This document shows, one piece after another, positions 48,194 through 59,795 of a stretch of 64,000 nucleotides of DNA. How positions within the stretch are numbered: the stretch's first letter is position 1; every line of letters starts with the position of its first letter. The position numbers and the translations under genes are program-made. The notes beneath the pieces are model-generated. The model worked only from the letters and a program-made list of their open reading frames with translations. It searched no databases and was not told where the DNA came from. The DNA is from Ensifer adhaerens (lineage in GTDB: Bacteria > Pseudomonadota > Alphaproteobacteria > Rhizobiales > Rhizobiaceae): positions 1-64,000 of the forward strand of contig NZ_PNFP01000009.1 in NCBI RefSeq assembly GCF_002940685.1, read 5' to 3'.

Positions 48194-48565
48194 TCAGGCA
48201 TCGCCCAGGTAGGTTTTGATCGTCTCGATGAACTTTGGTACGGAGATCGGCTTGGAGACATAGGCTTCGCATCCGCCCTGACGGATCCGCTCCTCGTCTC
48301 CCTTCATTGCAAAAGCTGTAACGGCGATGACCGGAATGACGTGCAGTTCGTCATCTTCCTTCAGCCACTTCGTCACTTCCAGACCGGAAACCTCCGGCAA
48401 CTGAATGTCCATGAGAATGAGATCGGGCCGGTGCTTGCGCGCGAGCTCGAGCGCCTCCATGCCGTTGCGAGTCTGGATCGTCGCATAGCCGGAGGCCTCA
48501 ATCAGGTCGCGGAAGAGCTTCATGTTCAGCTCGTTGTCCTCAACAATCATCACCTGTTTGGGCAT
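48194..48565 (-). CDS. divK: Single-domain cell-cycle response regulator DivK
   Basis: The 123-aa receiver domain matches Div[21 protein letters not shown], phospho-Asp in [20 protein letters not shown] (about residue 53), [20 protein letters not shown] with the conserved Thr/Ala, and the Lys in [11 protein letters not shown]. DivK~P inhibits the CckA-ChpT-CtrA relay by binding DivL. It is 17 bp upstream of pleD. Upstream sequence contains nested inverted repeats. Confidence 0.97.
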   Translation of the reverse strand: MPKQVMIVEDNELNMKLFRDLIEASGYATIQTRNGMEALELARKHRPDLILMDIQLPEVSGLEVTKWLKEDDELHVIPVIAVTAFAMKGDEERIRQGGCEAYVSKPISVPKFIETIKTYLGDA

Positions 48566-48616
48566 GTCGATCCCTTGCTGTCCATCGTCACCTTGCAAGT
48601 CTCCTCAGGACAATTA

Positions 48617-48698
48617 ACGTGCGGAGCCGACGACTCGACCCATTTCCTCAACGTCAGAGATATGCCTATTTGGTTGAAAAATAGGTAACTCCGCACGT
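48617..48698. promoter_or_regulatory. Nested inverted repeats between divK and the DUF3572 gene
   Basis: In the 156-bp divergent region, ACGTGCGGAG (48617-48626) is matched by CTCCGCACGT (48689-48698), enclosing a second dyad CCTATTT (48665-48671) / AAATAGG (48679-48685). These could be operators for the two divergent promoters or a fold in the divK leader. Confidence 0.45.
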
Positions 48699-48721
48699 AA
48701 AAACCATACGGGGACAAACCA

Positions 48722-48991
48722 TTGAAGAGCGCCGACGAAATCGCCATCGACATTCTCTCCTGGCTTGCCGGCGAGCCTGAGCTTCTGTCCCGCTTTCTGG
48801 CGCTGACCGGTACGGACCCGACGGCGTTGCGCAACGCGATTGCCGAGCCCGGCTTCATGGGCGGGCTTGTCGCCTTTCTGATGGACCACGAGCCGACCCT
48901 GATGGCATTCTGCGAGGCGACCGGCACGGCACCAGAGGATGTGGTCCGCGCCCATACGGTGCTCTCCGGCCATGCAGGTTTCGAGGATTGA
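48722..48991 (+). CDS. DUF3572 family protein
   Basis: The 89-aa protein has IAIDILSWLAGEPELLSRFL, LTGTDPTALRNAIAEPGFM and DHEPTLMAFCEATG, the DUF3572 pattern found in rhizobia next to divK. Function is unknown. The start is TTG 48722. The stop overlaps or nearly abuts the next gene, so the pair is probably an operon, divergent from divK-pleD. Confidence 0.82.
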   Translation: MKSADEIAIDILSWLAGEPELLSRFLALTGTDPTALRNAIAEPGFMGGLVAFLMDHEPTLMAFCEATGTAPEDVVRAHTVLSGHAGFED

Positions 48992-48993
48992 GG

Positions 48994-49635
48994 GTGGCAA
49001 ACGCGTCGGCGGTTCATACCATTGCGCTGAGAAACCGGCCGCTGATCGTCAGCGACATCGATGATGTCGTGCTCGAATTCATCAATCCGTTCAAAGCGTT
49101 CCTTGAGAACTGCGGCCATGTCCTCTTGCCCCGGTCGTTCCGCCTGACCGGCAACATCATCACGCACGCGGACGAGCAGCCGGTCGCGGAGGCGGAAGTC
49201 AAGATGCTGCTCGACGCCTTCTATGGCACGCCGGACCGTTGGCAGACGCCCGCCTTCAAGGTCGTCGAGACCCTGGCCGGACTGTCGGAGGAAGCCGATA
49301 TCGTCTTTCTGACCGCGATGCCGCCGCAGCACGCCCCGGTTCGCCGCGCGCTTCTCGATCAGCTTGGCTTGCCCTACCCGCTGCTGGCAACCGAAGAGGC
49401 GAAGGGCCCGATCGTCCAAAAACTGCACGGCAGCCGCACCGTCCCGCTCGTCTTCATCGACGACATGCTTCGCAACCTGCGATCGGTGAAGGACCACGCG
49501 CCGTCCTGCCTGCCGATCAACCTCATGGCCGACTCGGAGTTCAAGGCGCTCGCGCCGAAGCTCGACGCTGACATTCGCGCCGTTGCCGACTGGCCGGAGG
49601 CCGCCGCGGCCATTCGCGCGCACTTCCGCAGCTAG
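48994..49635 (+). CDS. HAD-superfamily hydrolase-like protein
   Basis: The 213-aa protein has the HAD nucleophile motif in LIVSDIDDVVLEF, motif II-like VFLTAMPPQHA, a Lys in EAKGPIVQKL and the acidic FIDDMLRNL, consistent with a metal-dependent phosphatase fold. The substrate is unknown. The start is GTG 48994 with GAGG 7 nt upstream; TTG 48988 overlaps the previous stop but has no room for a ribosome site. Confidence 0.8.
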   Translation: MANASAVHTIALRNRPLIVSDIDDVVLEFINPFKAFLENCGHVLLPRSFRLTGNIITHADEQPVAEAEVKMLLDAFYGTPDRWQTPAFKVVETLAGLSEEADIVFLTAMPPQHAPVRRALLDQLGLPYPLLATEEAKGPIVQKLHGSRTVPLVFIDDMLRNLRSVKDHAPSCLPINLMADSEFKALAPKLDADIRAVADWPEAAAAIRAHFRS

Positions 49636-49782
49636 CCCGGTTCGGCTGCCCATCGGCGCAAATTCGCCCCATCCGGCACCACGCGCGCCTCGCTCGGCGA
49701 TCCCCGTCAACGGCGGCAATTGCATTGTGGTTTCCAACCGCGCCTCCCTTGAGACTCGCTAGCGTAGAGCTTAAGGTCGCAA

Positions 49783-49798
49783 TGTTCAATATTTGTTC
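49783..49798 (+). promoter_or_regulatory. LexA (SOS) box upstream of dinB
   Basis: TGTTC-AATATT-TGTTC is a perfect direct repeat ending 5 bp before the dinB ATG. It contains GTTC-N7-GTTC, the established LexA recognition pattern of alphaproteobacteria. Two more copies with the same extended form occur at 56331 and 57118. Confidence 0.85.
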
Positions 49799-49803
49799 CC
49801 GAT

Positions 49804-51096
49804 ATGCCCGACAGCGCTGCTCACTCTCCAGGCTTCTGCCGCGACTGCCTCAAGGAACAGGCAGCGTCGGTGCGGCGCTGTCTTGCCTGCGGCAGTCCGC
49901 GCATTCTGCGGCATGCGGAACTCTATGACCTGACGCTGGCGCATATCGACTGCGACGCCTTTTATGCCTCGATCGAAAAGCGCGACAACCCGGAGCTTGC
50001 CGACAAGCCCGTCATCATCGGCGGCGGCAAGCGCGGTGTCGTCTCCACCGCCTGTTATGTCGCCCGCATTCACGGGGTGCGCTCGGCCATGCCGATGTTC
50101 AAGGCGCTGGAGGCCTGCCCCCAGGCAGTGGTGATCAAGCCGAACATGGAAAAATACGCGCGTGTCGGCCGCGAGGTTCGCACGCTGATGCAGGAACTGA
50201 CGCCACTGGTGCAGCCGCTGTCGATCGACGAAGCCTTTCTGGAGCTGAAAGGCACGGAGCGATTGCACCACGATCCGCCGGCCCGCACGCTTGCGCGTCT
50301 TGCCAGACGCATCGAGCAGGAGATCGGCATCACCGTGTCGGTCGGCCTCTCCTATTGCAAGTTCCTCGCCAAGGTGGCGTCCGACCTGCAAAAGCCGCGC
50401 GGCTTTTCCGTCATCGGCCAGGCCGAGGCGCTGGAGTTCCTGCGGGAGAAGCCGGTTACCCTGATCTGGGGCGTCGGCAAGGCCTTTGCCGCGACGCTGG
50501 AGCGCGACGGAGTGCGCATGATCGGGCAATTGCAGACGATGGAGGAAGGCGACCTGATGCGCCGCTACGGCACCATGGGACAGCGGCTCTTTCGCCTGTC
50601 GCGCGGGCTCGACGAGAGAGCGGTCGAAATCGACGGCGAGGCCAAGAGCGTTTCCGCCGAGACCACATTCAACGACGATATCGCGCGTTACGATGACCTG
50701 GTCACGCATCTGAGGCGCCTCAGCGAGCAGGTGGCCCACCGGCTGCGAAAGTCCGAACTTGCCGGCCAGACGGTCGTTCTCAAGCTCAAGACGGCCGACT
50801 TCAAGATCCGCACCCGCAACCGGCGCCTGGACAGCCCCACCCGCCTTGCCGACCGGATTTTCCGCATCGGTCTGCAGCTTCTAGAAAAGGAGGCGGACGG
50901 AACGAAGTACAGGCTGATCGGCATCGGCGTCAGCGATCTCTCCGCCCCGGATCTCGCCGACCCGCCCGACCTCGTCGATCCCGCGGCCACCCGACGCGCC
51001 GCCGCCGAAGACGCGATCAACAGGCTGCGCGACAAGTTCGGCAAGGCGAGCGTCGAGACCGGCTACACCTTCGGGACGCGAAAACGCGAGCCGTGA
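49804..51096 (+). CDS. dinB: DNA polymerase IV with N-terminal cysteine motif
   Basis: The 430-aa Y-family translesion polymerase has catalytic acids in [17 protein letters not shown] (about residue 50) and [11 protein letters not shown] (about 142), the PSMPMFKAL-type steric-gate region, and helix-hairpin-helix [14 protein letters not shown] 40-residue N-terminal extension contains CRDC and CLAC pairs, probably a zinc knuckle. The start ATG 49804 lies directly after a LexA box, so SOS induction is expected. I do not see an evident C-terminal beta-clamp motif. Confidence 0.94.
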   Translation: MPDSAAHSPGFCRDCLKEQAASVRRCLACGSPRILRHAELYDLTLAHIDCDAFYASIEKRDNPELADKPVIIGGGKRGVVSTACYVARIHGVRSAMPMFKALEACPQAVVIKPNMEKYARVGREVRTLMQELTPLVQPLSIDEAFLELKGTERLHHDPPARTLARLARRIEQEIGITVSVGLSYCKFLAKVASDLQKPRGFSVIGQAEALEFLREKPVTLIWGVGKAFAATLERDGVRMIGQLQTMEEGDLMRRYGTMGQRLFRLSRGLDERAVEIDGEAKSVSAETTFNDDIARYDDLVTHLRRLSEQVAHRLRKSELAGQTVVLKLKTADFKIRTRNRRLDSPTRLADRIFRIGLQLLEKEADGTKYRLIGIGVSDLSAPDLADPPDLVDPAATRRAAAEDAINRLRDKFGKASVETGYTFGTRKREP

Positions 51097-51122
51097 CGCC
51101 ACGGGAGACGCGCCAGCAATCA

Positions 51123-51162
51123 CGTGCAGGGGCGATCACGCAAGCTTGATCGCCCCTGCACG
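51123..51162. terminator. Strong hairpin after dinB
   Basis: A perfect 16-bp stem (51123-51138 with 51147-51162) and 8-nt loop CGCAAGCT follows the dinB stop by 26 bp and precedes the L,D-transpeptidase. It lacks a clean U-tract. Confidence 0.8.
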
Positions 51163-51231
51163 GCATCTGGATGAATTCCTTAAAGATTGAAGTCTAGGCT
51201 TGTTCGCCAAGTCACGTGTTGGGTTGAGTGT

Positions 51232-52461
51232 ATGGTATCGCGTTTCGCTCTCACCGCCAGCGTCGTCGCTCTGCTCCTGTCGCCGGCCACCGGCCTTGCG
51301 GGCAATCGCGGACCGCTGCAGATCATCGTCTCGAAGGACCAGCAATCGCTCGTCGTCTATGACGGCGACGCGGTGATCGCGACCTCGCCCGTCTCGACCG
51401 GAAAGGCCGGCCACACGACGCCATCGGGCATCTTCTCGATCCTGGAAAAGCGGCGCCATCACAAATCGAACATCTACTCGAATGCGCCGATGCCGTTCAT
51501 GCAGCGGCTGACGTGGTCCGGTATCGCGCTGCACGGCTCCAATCACGTGCCCGAATACCCCGCCTCGCATGGCTGCGTGCGCCTGCCGAGCGCCTTTGCC
51601 GCCTCGCTCTACAAGATGACCGAGCGCGGCGTCCATGTGCTGATTTCGGACCGGCACATAGCGCCATCAGAGGTCAAGAGCGCCCTGCTCTTTCGCCCGG
51701 CCCCGATCGATCTCCAGCCACCGCTTTCAGACGTGCCGCTGAGGCCCGCGATCAGCCAGGCCGGCGATACACCGGTGGAAGTGGCGATGAGGGAGCCGAC
51801 GGGCGGTGCCAATTCGGCCAGGTCCACGGAAGAGCCGATCCGCATCCTGATCACGCGCAGCGACGCCCGCGACACCATGCGCGAGGTTCAGACTTCCCTT
51901 GATTTCCTCGGCTACGCGCCCGGTGCGATCGACGGCCATGCGGGACCGGCGACGATTGCGGCGCTGCGCGCCTTCCAGGCAAGCGAAGGTCTCGACGGGG
52001 ACGGCAAGCTGACGCCGGAATTGACCGACAGGCTGCTGCGCAAGGCCGGACGCACGCCGCCGCAAAACGGCAAGATCCTCGTGCGGCAAGGGTTCAAGCC
52101 GCTCTTTGAGGCCGGGATCACGATCGACAAGCCGGAAGAAGCGCTCGGGACGCATTTTCTCCAGTTCCGGCACAACGAAGAGGAAGGCGCCGAAGGCAAA
52201 TGGTTCGGCGTCTCGCTTGAAAACCACCTGGCCGCCTCGACGAAAAAGCGGCTCGGCATCTCCATGGAGGCCGATCCTTTCGCCTATAACGGCATCCAGC
52301 GCACGCTTGCGCGCATGACGATATCTGACGATGTCCGCAAGCGCGTGGAAGGATTGCTCGCCGAGGGCTCGTCGCTCTCGATCGCCGATATGGAAAGCGG
52401 GCTTGAGACCGGCCAGGGCACCGATTTCATCACCATCACCCGGGCGCGGCCCGGCGACTGA
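51232..52461 (+). CDS. L,D-transpeptidase with peptidoglycan-binding domain
   Basis: The 409-aa periplasmic protein has a signal peptide (FALTASVVALLLSPATGLAG) and a YkuD domain (about 22-145) with the catalytic Cys in SHGCVRLPSAF and His in GIALHGSNHVPEY. A PG_binding_1 domain follows (about 215-275, TSLDFLGYAPGAIDGHAGPA), then a C-terminal region of unknown fold. The enzyme likely makes 3-3 crosslinks or links peptidoglycan to outer-membrane proteins, as known for Rhizobiales. ATG 51232 is chosen over TTG 51187 for the signal peptide. Confidence 0.9.
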   Translation: MVSRFALTASVVALLLSPATGLAGNRGPLQIIVSKDQQSLVVYDGDAVIATSPVSTGKAGHTTPSGIFSILEKRRHHKSNIYSNAPMPFMQRLTWSGIALHGSNHVPEYPASHGCVRLPSAFAASLYKMTERGVHVLISDRHIAPSEVKSALLFRPAPIDLQPPLSDVPLRPAISQAGDTPVEVAMREPTGGANSARSTEEPIRILITRSDARDTMREVQTSLDFLGYAPGAIDGHAGPATIAALRAFQASEGLDGDGKLTPELTDRLLRKAGRTPPQNGKILVRQGFKPLFEAGITIDKPEEALGTHFLQFRHNEEEGAEGKWFGVSLENHLAASTKKRLGISMEADPFAYNGIQRTLARMTISDDVRKRVEGLLAEGSSLSIADMESGLETGQGTDFITITRARPGD

Positions 52462-52568
52462 ACTTCGCAAGGCCGGCAAACAGCGCACGGCGCTTTCCGT
52501 CGGCGATCGCCTGGTTCCAAGCCTGGCCAGTCGCCGCTCCGCTGCAATTCAGCGGAGACCCGTCCGGA

Positions 52569-56066
<3,498 letters not shown>

Positions 56067-56142
56067 TGTCGCACCCTGATTCCTGTCCAGCCGGAAGGAT
56101 ATCCCGTTTATCGCCCGCCATGTCCAGTTTGCCCTGACATGT

Positions 56143-56166
56143 CGTCCCCCTTATTCAACGGGGACG
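56143..56166. other. Hairpin in the dnaE 5' region
   Basis: CGTCCCC (56143-56149) pairs with GGGGACG (56160-56166) around a 10-nt loop, between the 28-aa peptide and dnaE. It may terminate or attenuate transcription reading into dnaE; there is no U-tract. Confidence 0.4.
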
Positions 56167-56211
56167 AGGCGCTTTTACGGAGGGTGACTGAGAGGAGATA
56201 TTGGCGCGGCC

Positions 56212-56298
56212 TCAGAGGCCGAGCGCGATGAATGAGATGCTTGCGATGAACAGGCTCATCGAAGCGAAGGCGGCGAGGTCACGAACAAAATCCGTCAT
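56212..56298 (-). CDS. 28-aa single-TM peptide with SOS box, possible division-control peptide
   Basis: ATG 56298 to TGA 56212 encodes MTDFVRDLAAFASMSLFIAS followed by ISFIALGL. A charged N-terminus (Asp, Arg, Asp) is followed by about 18 hydrophobic residues reaching the C-terminus, a classic bitopic micropeptide. AAGGAG lies 7 nt upstream, a near-optimal ribosome site. A LexA-type box lies 32-48 bp upstream, overlapping the likely promoter (CTTGAC at 56356-56351). Size, topology and control resemble Caulobacter SidA (29 aa, SOS-induced, inhibits division); sequence homology is not established. Confidence 0.65.
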   Translation of the reverse strand: MTDFVRDLAAFASMSLFIASISFIALGL

Positions 56299-56330
56299 AA
56301 CATGGCTCCTTTTCCGTTATGTTTTTACTT

Positions 56331-56346
56331 TGTTCCATTTTTGTTC
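56331..56346 (-). promoter_or_regulatory. LexA (SOS) box upstream of the 28-aa peptide
   Basis: TGTTC-CATTTT-TGTTC (read on plus) is a perfect copy of the motif found at dinB. It lies between a candidate -35 (CTTGAC, 56356-56351 on minus) and the peptide start, so LexA binding would block the minus-strand promoter. Further GTTC half-sites lie at 56369 and 56374. Confidence 0.75.
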
Positions 56347-56484
56347 ACGCGTCAAGTCAACCACAGGTGTTCTGTTCACGATGGTTAACACGACGCCCGA
56401 ATGCAGGTTAACTGACGAGGAAGCCGCTTGAGGAAAGTGCTACGCCCGCCTATCAAGAGGAACAACCACGCGGAGCGTTCCGAC

Positions 56485-57057
56485 ATGACTGCACGCCTCA
56501 TTCTCCCATTGCTGCTCCTGCTTCCGGCCGTCGCCTCTGCGGCGGAGGCGATCGACCCTGCCCGCATCGTCTCCGCCGCAACCGGCGACTGGAACAAGGA
56601 CGGCAGCCCGGATCTCGCGCTCATCGTGCGGCCCGCCGAAGGCAGTGATGAGGACAACGGCGTCTACCTTTACCTCGCTGGCGACGATGGCGCGCTCACC
56701 TTGAAATCGGCCATTGCGAACAAGGTTTGGGGTCAGTTCGCGCTCGCCGGACAGGCGCCGTCGATTGCGGCATTGCCGAGCGGCTCGCTGCTCATCACCA
56801 GCCACAACGACGCCGTCGGACGGGATCGCTGGGAACAGAAACTGACGGTCGCCTATCGGAATTTCGAATTCGTGGTCGCCGGCTACACCTACGCGTCCTA
56901 CGATACGCTCGATCCGGACAACACGTCGCAATGCGACCTCAACGTTCTGACGGGCAAGGGCAAGACCAACGACAGGCCAGTGGCCACCAAAGGCGAGCTC
57001 GTGCTTCTCAAGGACTGGTCCGACGATCGCGGCCAGAAAGCCTGCGGCCTGCAATAA
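56485..57057 (+). CDS. Exported hypothetical protein with an FG-GAP-like motif
   Basis: The 190-aa product has a signal peptide (MTARLILPLLLLLPAVASAA) and a mature domain that begins IDPARIVSAATGDWNKDGSP, followed by DLALIV. DWNKDGSPDL resembles the calcium-binding FG-GAP/VCBS repeat motif, here single. Two late cysteines are SQCDLNV and KACGLQ. The start at 56485 has GGAG 9 nt upstream; the frame opens earlier at 56428. I do not recognise the family further. Confidence 0.7.
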   Translation: MTARLILPLLLLLPAVASAAEAIDPARIVSAATGDWNKDGSPDLALIVRPAEGSDEDNGVYLYLAGDDGALTLKSAIANKVWGQFALAGQAPSIAALPSGSLLITSHNDAVGRDRWEQKLTVAYRNFEFVVAGYTYASYDTLDPDNTSQCDLNVLTGKGKTNDRPVATKGELVLLKDWSDDRGQKACGLQ

Positions 57058-57117
57058 CCGAGTAATGTTTCTCATTTGTTCTTTACAACCGCGTCGGATC
57101 GCGACATCCTTCTGCGT

Positions 57118-57133
57118 GAACATATAGGGAACA
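57118..57133 (+). promoter_or_regulatory. LexA (SOS) box at the DUF5680 gene
   Basis: GAACA-TATAGG-GAACA is the reverse complement form of TGTTC-N6-TGTTC. It ends 3 bp before the ATG at 57137 and overlaps the Shine-Dalgarno AGGGA, the same close spacing as at dinB. Confidence 0.75.
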
Positions 57134-57136
57134 ATC

Positions 57137-57604
57137 ATGACCGCGCTCGGGCCACTCAGGGACTTCATCGTCGAAGCCAAATCAAACACCTATGTCGGCG
57201 GTGGCGGGCGACGCTCGTCGTCACGCCCAGGCTCCCACGACATCGGCTATGAGCGGGATCGCTGGCGCTACCTCGACAGCTATTTCGGCGGGACGGACTT
57301 CGCAGGACAGGAGACCGTTTGGCACGATGGCGCGCCGCACTGGGCGATGAACTATTTCGGTCGGATCATTCGTCCTGATCTCATCGACGGGGAAAAGGCG
57401 GGCCTCGTCATCAAGGCTGCGCTGCAGGCCATGTACCAGGAGAAGCGGCACTTTCTCGGTGGCACTGAGTTTCGGCACGCCCATGGCTACTACATCGACA
57501 ACAGCCGCGGCGACACCGCACATTTTTCCGGGCACGAGGTCATCTTCGTCGATGGCGAGGAAGCCTACGAACTCGACTATCGCGGCGGTCTGATCAAGCC
57601 ATGA
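57137..57604 (+). CDS. DUF5680 domain protein, probably SOS-regulated
   Basis: The 155-aa protein has LRDFIVEAKSNTYVGGGGRR, the GSHDIGYERDRWRYLDSYFG stretch, DFAGQETVWHDGAPHWAMNY and YELDYRGGLIKP, which I recognise as the DUF5680 family, also found C-terminal to XRE-type HTH domains in other bacteria. There is no signal peptide, so it is cytoplasmic. Function is unknown. A LexA-type box abuts its start, which would make it a DNA-damage-induced gene. Confidence 0.85.
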   Translation: MTALGPLRDFIVEAKSNTYVGGGGRRSSSRPGSHDIGYERDRWRYLDSYFGGTDFAGQETVWHDGAPHWAMNYFGRIIRPDLIDGEKAGLVIKAALQAMYQEKRHFLGGTEFRHAHGYYIDNSRGDTAHFSGHEVIFVDGEEAYELDYRGGLIKP

Positions 57605-57674
57605 CGGCAAGACCCGGCGCCAGGCGCTACGGACGGCCGGTGAAGACGGGCAATCGGTGAGGCCGCGGCCGCGG

Positions 57675-57746
57675 CTACGTCTTCCCGACGTCCTTGCCGT
57701 CCTCGATCATCAGGCGGCGGCCTTGCCTCCACCACCTCGACATCAT
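57675..57746 (-). pseudogene. Remnant of a second lolD
   Basis: A 23-codon frame, MMSRWWRQGRRLMIEDGKDV then GKT, ends with a sequence matching the extreme C-terminus of lolD ([14 protein letters not shown]). DNA at 57686-57722 is about 83% identical over 36 nt to the lolD 3' end at 59104-59140. It lies 11 bp downstream of the permease stop, exactly where lolD lies after the other permease copy. An internal deletion appears to have joined the first few codons to the last fifteen. Confidence 0.75.
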
Positions 57747-57757
57747 CTGTGCTCTTG

Positions 57758-59068
57758 TCATTCGTAGCGAAGGGCCTGAACCGGATCGAGGCGCGAGGCG
57801 CGCCAGCCCGGAAAGATCGTGGCGAGGAAGGAAAGGGTGAGCGCCATGACGATGACCAGTGCTGTCTCGTCGGCGTTCATGTCGGCCGGAAGCTGGTTGA
57901 GGAAATAGAGCTCCGGACTGAACAGCGTCGTTCCGGAGATCCAGGAAAAGAACTGCCGGATGGATTCGATGTTGAGGCAGACGACGACGCCGAGCGCCAC
58001 GCCGGCGACCGTTCCGGCAACACCGATCGCAGCCCCGGCCATGAAGAAGATGCGCATCACGGAGCCTGAGGTCGCGCCCATCGTTCTCAAGATCGCGATG
58101 TCGCTGCCCTTGTCCTTCACCAGCATGATCAGGCCGGAAATGATGTTCAGCGCCGCGACCAGCACGATCAGCGACAGGATCATGAACATCACGTTGCGCT
58201 GAACATCGAGCACCGAGAAGAAGGTCTGGTTGCGATCGCGCCAGTCGGTGATGAAGATCTGCCGTCCGGCCGCATCCTCGATCGGCTGGCGCAGTTCTTC
58301 GACGACATCGGGGTGCTCGACGAAGATCTCGATCGACTGGACCAGCCCTTCGGCGTTGAAGAAAAGCTGCGCTTCCTCGAGCGGCATGAAGAGGATCGTC
58401 GCGTCATATTCCGACATGCCGATCTCGTAGATCGCCGAGACGGTGTAGGCCTTGACGCGCGGGTTCATGCCGAGCGGCGTGACATCGCCGTTGGGCGAGG
58501 TCAGCGTGATCGTGCCGCCGACCTGAATGCCGAGCTGCTCGGCCATGCGCGAGCCGATCGCCACACCGGAACCGGCGGCAAAGCCGACGAGATCGCCGGA
58601 CTGGATATGGTCGGAGACCGACTTCATCTTGCTCAGGTCGTCGGCGCGGATGCCGCGCACCAGCGCGCCCGTGGAGCTGTCACCGATGCCTTGAGCCAGA
58701 ACCTGGCCCTCGACCATCGGGATCGCCATGGTCACGCCCTTGACGCCCGAAAACCTGGTCGCCAGCTCGGCATAGTTGTTCAGCGGCCCGTCGATCGGCT
58801 GCACGATCATGTGGCCGTTGATGCCGAGAATGCGGGAGATGAGCTCGGTGCGGAAGCCGTTCATCACGGCCATGACGATGATCAGCGTCGCCACACCGAG
58901 CATGATGCCGATGAAGGAGAAACCGGCGATCACCGAGATGAAGGCTTCCTTGCGCCGCGAGCGCAGGTAGCGCCACGCAACCATGCGCTCGAAGGCGGAA
59001 AAGGGTCGGCTGGAGGACTTTTCAGGCTGCGCTGCGGCCTGCACCTGATCTTGCACCTCGGCGGTCAT
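57758..59068 (-). CDS. Lipoprotein-releasing ABC transporter permease, LolC/E family (copy A)
   Basis: The 436-aa inner-membrane protein has a TM near residues 45-70, a large periplasmic MacB-like domain (about 75-275), and three C-terminal TMs (VMFMILSLIVLVAALNIIS and following), the LolC/E topology. With LolD it extracts outer-membrane lipoproteins from the inner membrane for LolA. It differs from copy B at only 11 of 436 residues (for example E4V, A13V and Gly/Ala near the end). I cannot tell whether it acts as LolC, LolE or both. Confidence 0.93.
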   Translation of the reverse strand: MTAEVQDQVQAAAQPEKSSSRPFSAFERMVAWRYLRSRRKEAFISVIAGFSFIGIMLGVATLIIVMAVMNGFRTELISRILGINGHMIVQPIDGPLNNYAELATRFSGVKGVTMAIPMVEGQVLAQGIGDSSTGALVRGIRADDLSKMKSVSDHIQSGDLVGFAAGSGVAIGSRMAEQLGIQVGGTITLTSPNGDVTPLGMNPRVKAYTVSAIYEIGMSEYDATILFMPLEEAQLFFNAEGLVQSIEIFVEHPDVVEELRQPIEDAAGRQIFITDWRDRNQTFFSVLDVQRNVMFMILSLIVLVAALNIISGLIMLVKDKGSDIAILRTMGATSGSVMRIFFMAGAAIGVAGTVAGVALGVVVCLNIESIRQFFSWISGTTLFSPELYFLNQLPADMNADETALVIVMALTLSFLATIFPGWRASRLDPVQALRYE

Positions 59069-59087
59069 CCTGCCTTCCCTCGCCTCA
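57758..59087. repeat. Duplicated unit, copy A
   Basis: The permease coding sequence plus 19 bp upstream (59069-59087, CCTGCCTTCCCTCGCCTCA) is repeated at 59796-61125. Together with the lolD remnant this marks an old lolC-lolD tandem duplication, with permease identity kept high by recency or gene conversion. Confidence 0.9.
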
Positions 59088-59092
59088 GACCA

Positions 59093-59779
59093 TCACGCCA
59101 TCTCGACGACCTTGCCGTCTTCGATCGTCACACGGCGGTCCATCAGTGACGCAAGCTCATGATTGTGGGTGGCGATCAGGGCCGCCAGCCCGGACTGGCG
59201 GGCGAGCGCTTCCAGCGCCTCGAAGACATAGCCGGCAGTTTCCGGGTCGAGGTTGCCCGTCGGTTCGTCGGCAAGCAGCACCAGCGGCGCATTGGCAACG
59301 GCGCGTGCGATCGCCACGCGCTGCTGCTCGCCGCCGGAAAGTTCCGCGGGCCGGTGATCGGCGCGGTGGCCGATGCGCATGTAGTCGAGCAGCGCCCGTG
59401 CCCGTTCCGCGGCCTCCGCCTTGGGCAGGCCGGCGATCAGTTGAGGCATCATGATGTTCTCGAGCGCCGAGAACTCAGGCAACAGGTGATGGAACTGGTA
59501 GACGAAACCGATCTCGTTGCGGCGGATCGCAGTGCGCCGGTCGTCGTTGAGGTCGCCACAGGAGACGCCGTTGACCAGCACCTCGCCGCCGTCGGGACGT
59601 TCCAGAAGCCCCGCGACATGCAGCAGCGTCGACTTGCCGGTTCCCGACGGCGCCACCAGCGCCACGGTCTCCCCGCTTTTCAGCGTGAAATCCGCCCCCT
59701 TGAGGATGGAAAGAAACGTCTCGCCTTCGCCATAGTGTCGCTCGACGCCGGAAAGCTGCAGTGCCACGCGCGCATTCAT
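59093..59779 (-). CDS. lolD: Lipoprotein-releasing system ATP-binding protein LolD
   Basis: The 228-aa ABC ATPase has Walker [17 protein letters not shown]-loop region [17 protein letters not shown] (the LLPEF stretch is a LolD hallmark), signature [15 protein letters not shown], Walker [12 protein letters not shown] and H-loop ATHNHEL. It powers the LolC/E permeases. It lies between the two permease copies, 16 bp after copy B and 24 bp before copy A. Confidence 0.96.
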   Translation of the reverse strand: MNARVALQLSGVERHYGEGETFLSILKGADFTLKSGETVALVAPSGTGKSTLLHVAGLLERPDGGEVLVNGVSCGDLNDDRRTAIRRNEIGFVYQFHHLLPEFSALENIMMPQLIAGLPKAEAAERARALLDYMRIGHRADHRPAELSGGEQQRVAIARAVANAPLVLLADEPTGNLDPETAGYVFEALEALARQSGLAALIATHNHELASLMDRRVTIEDGKVVEMA

Positions 59780-59795
59780 TTAAGATGTGTCCTTG

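Noticed and set aside
56369-56377. GTTC-T-GTTC as another LexA site
   Set aside because: The half-site spacing is 1 instead of 7, so it does not match the known operator. It may be only a half-site.
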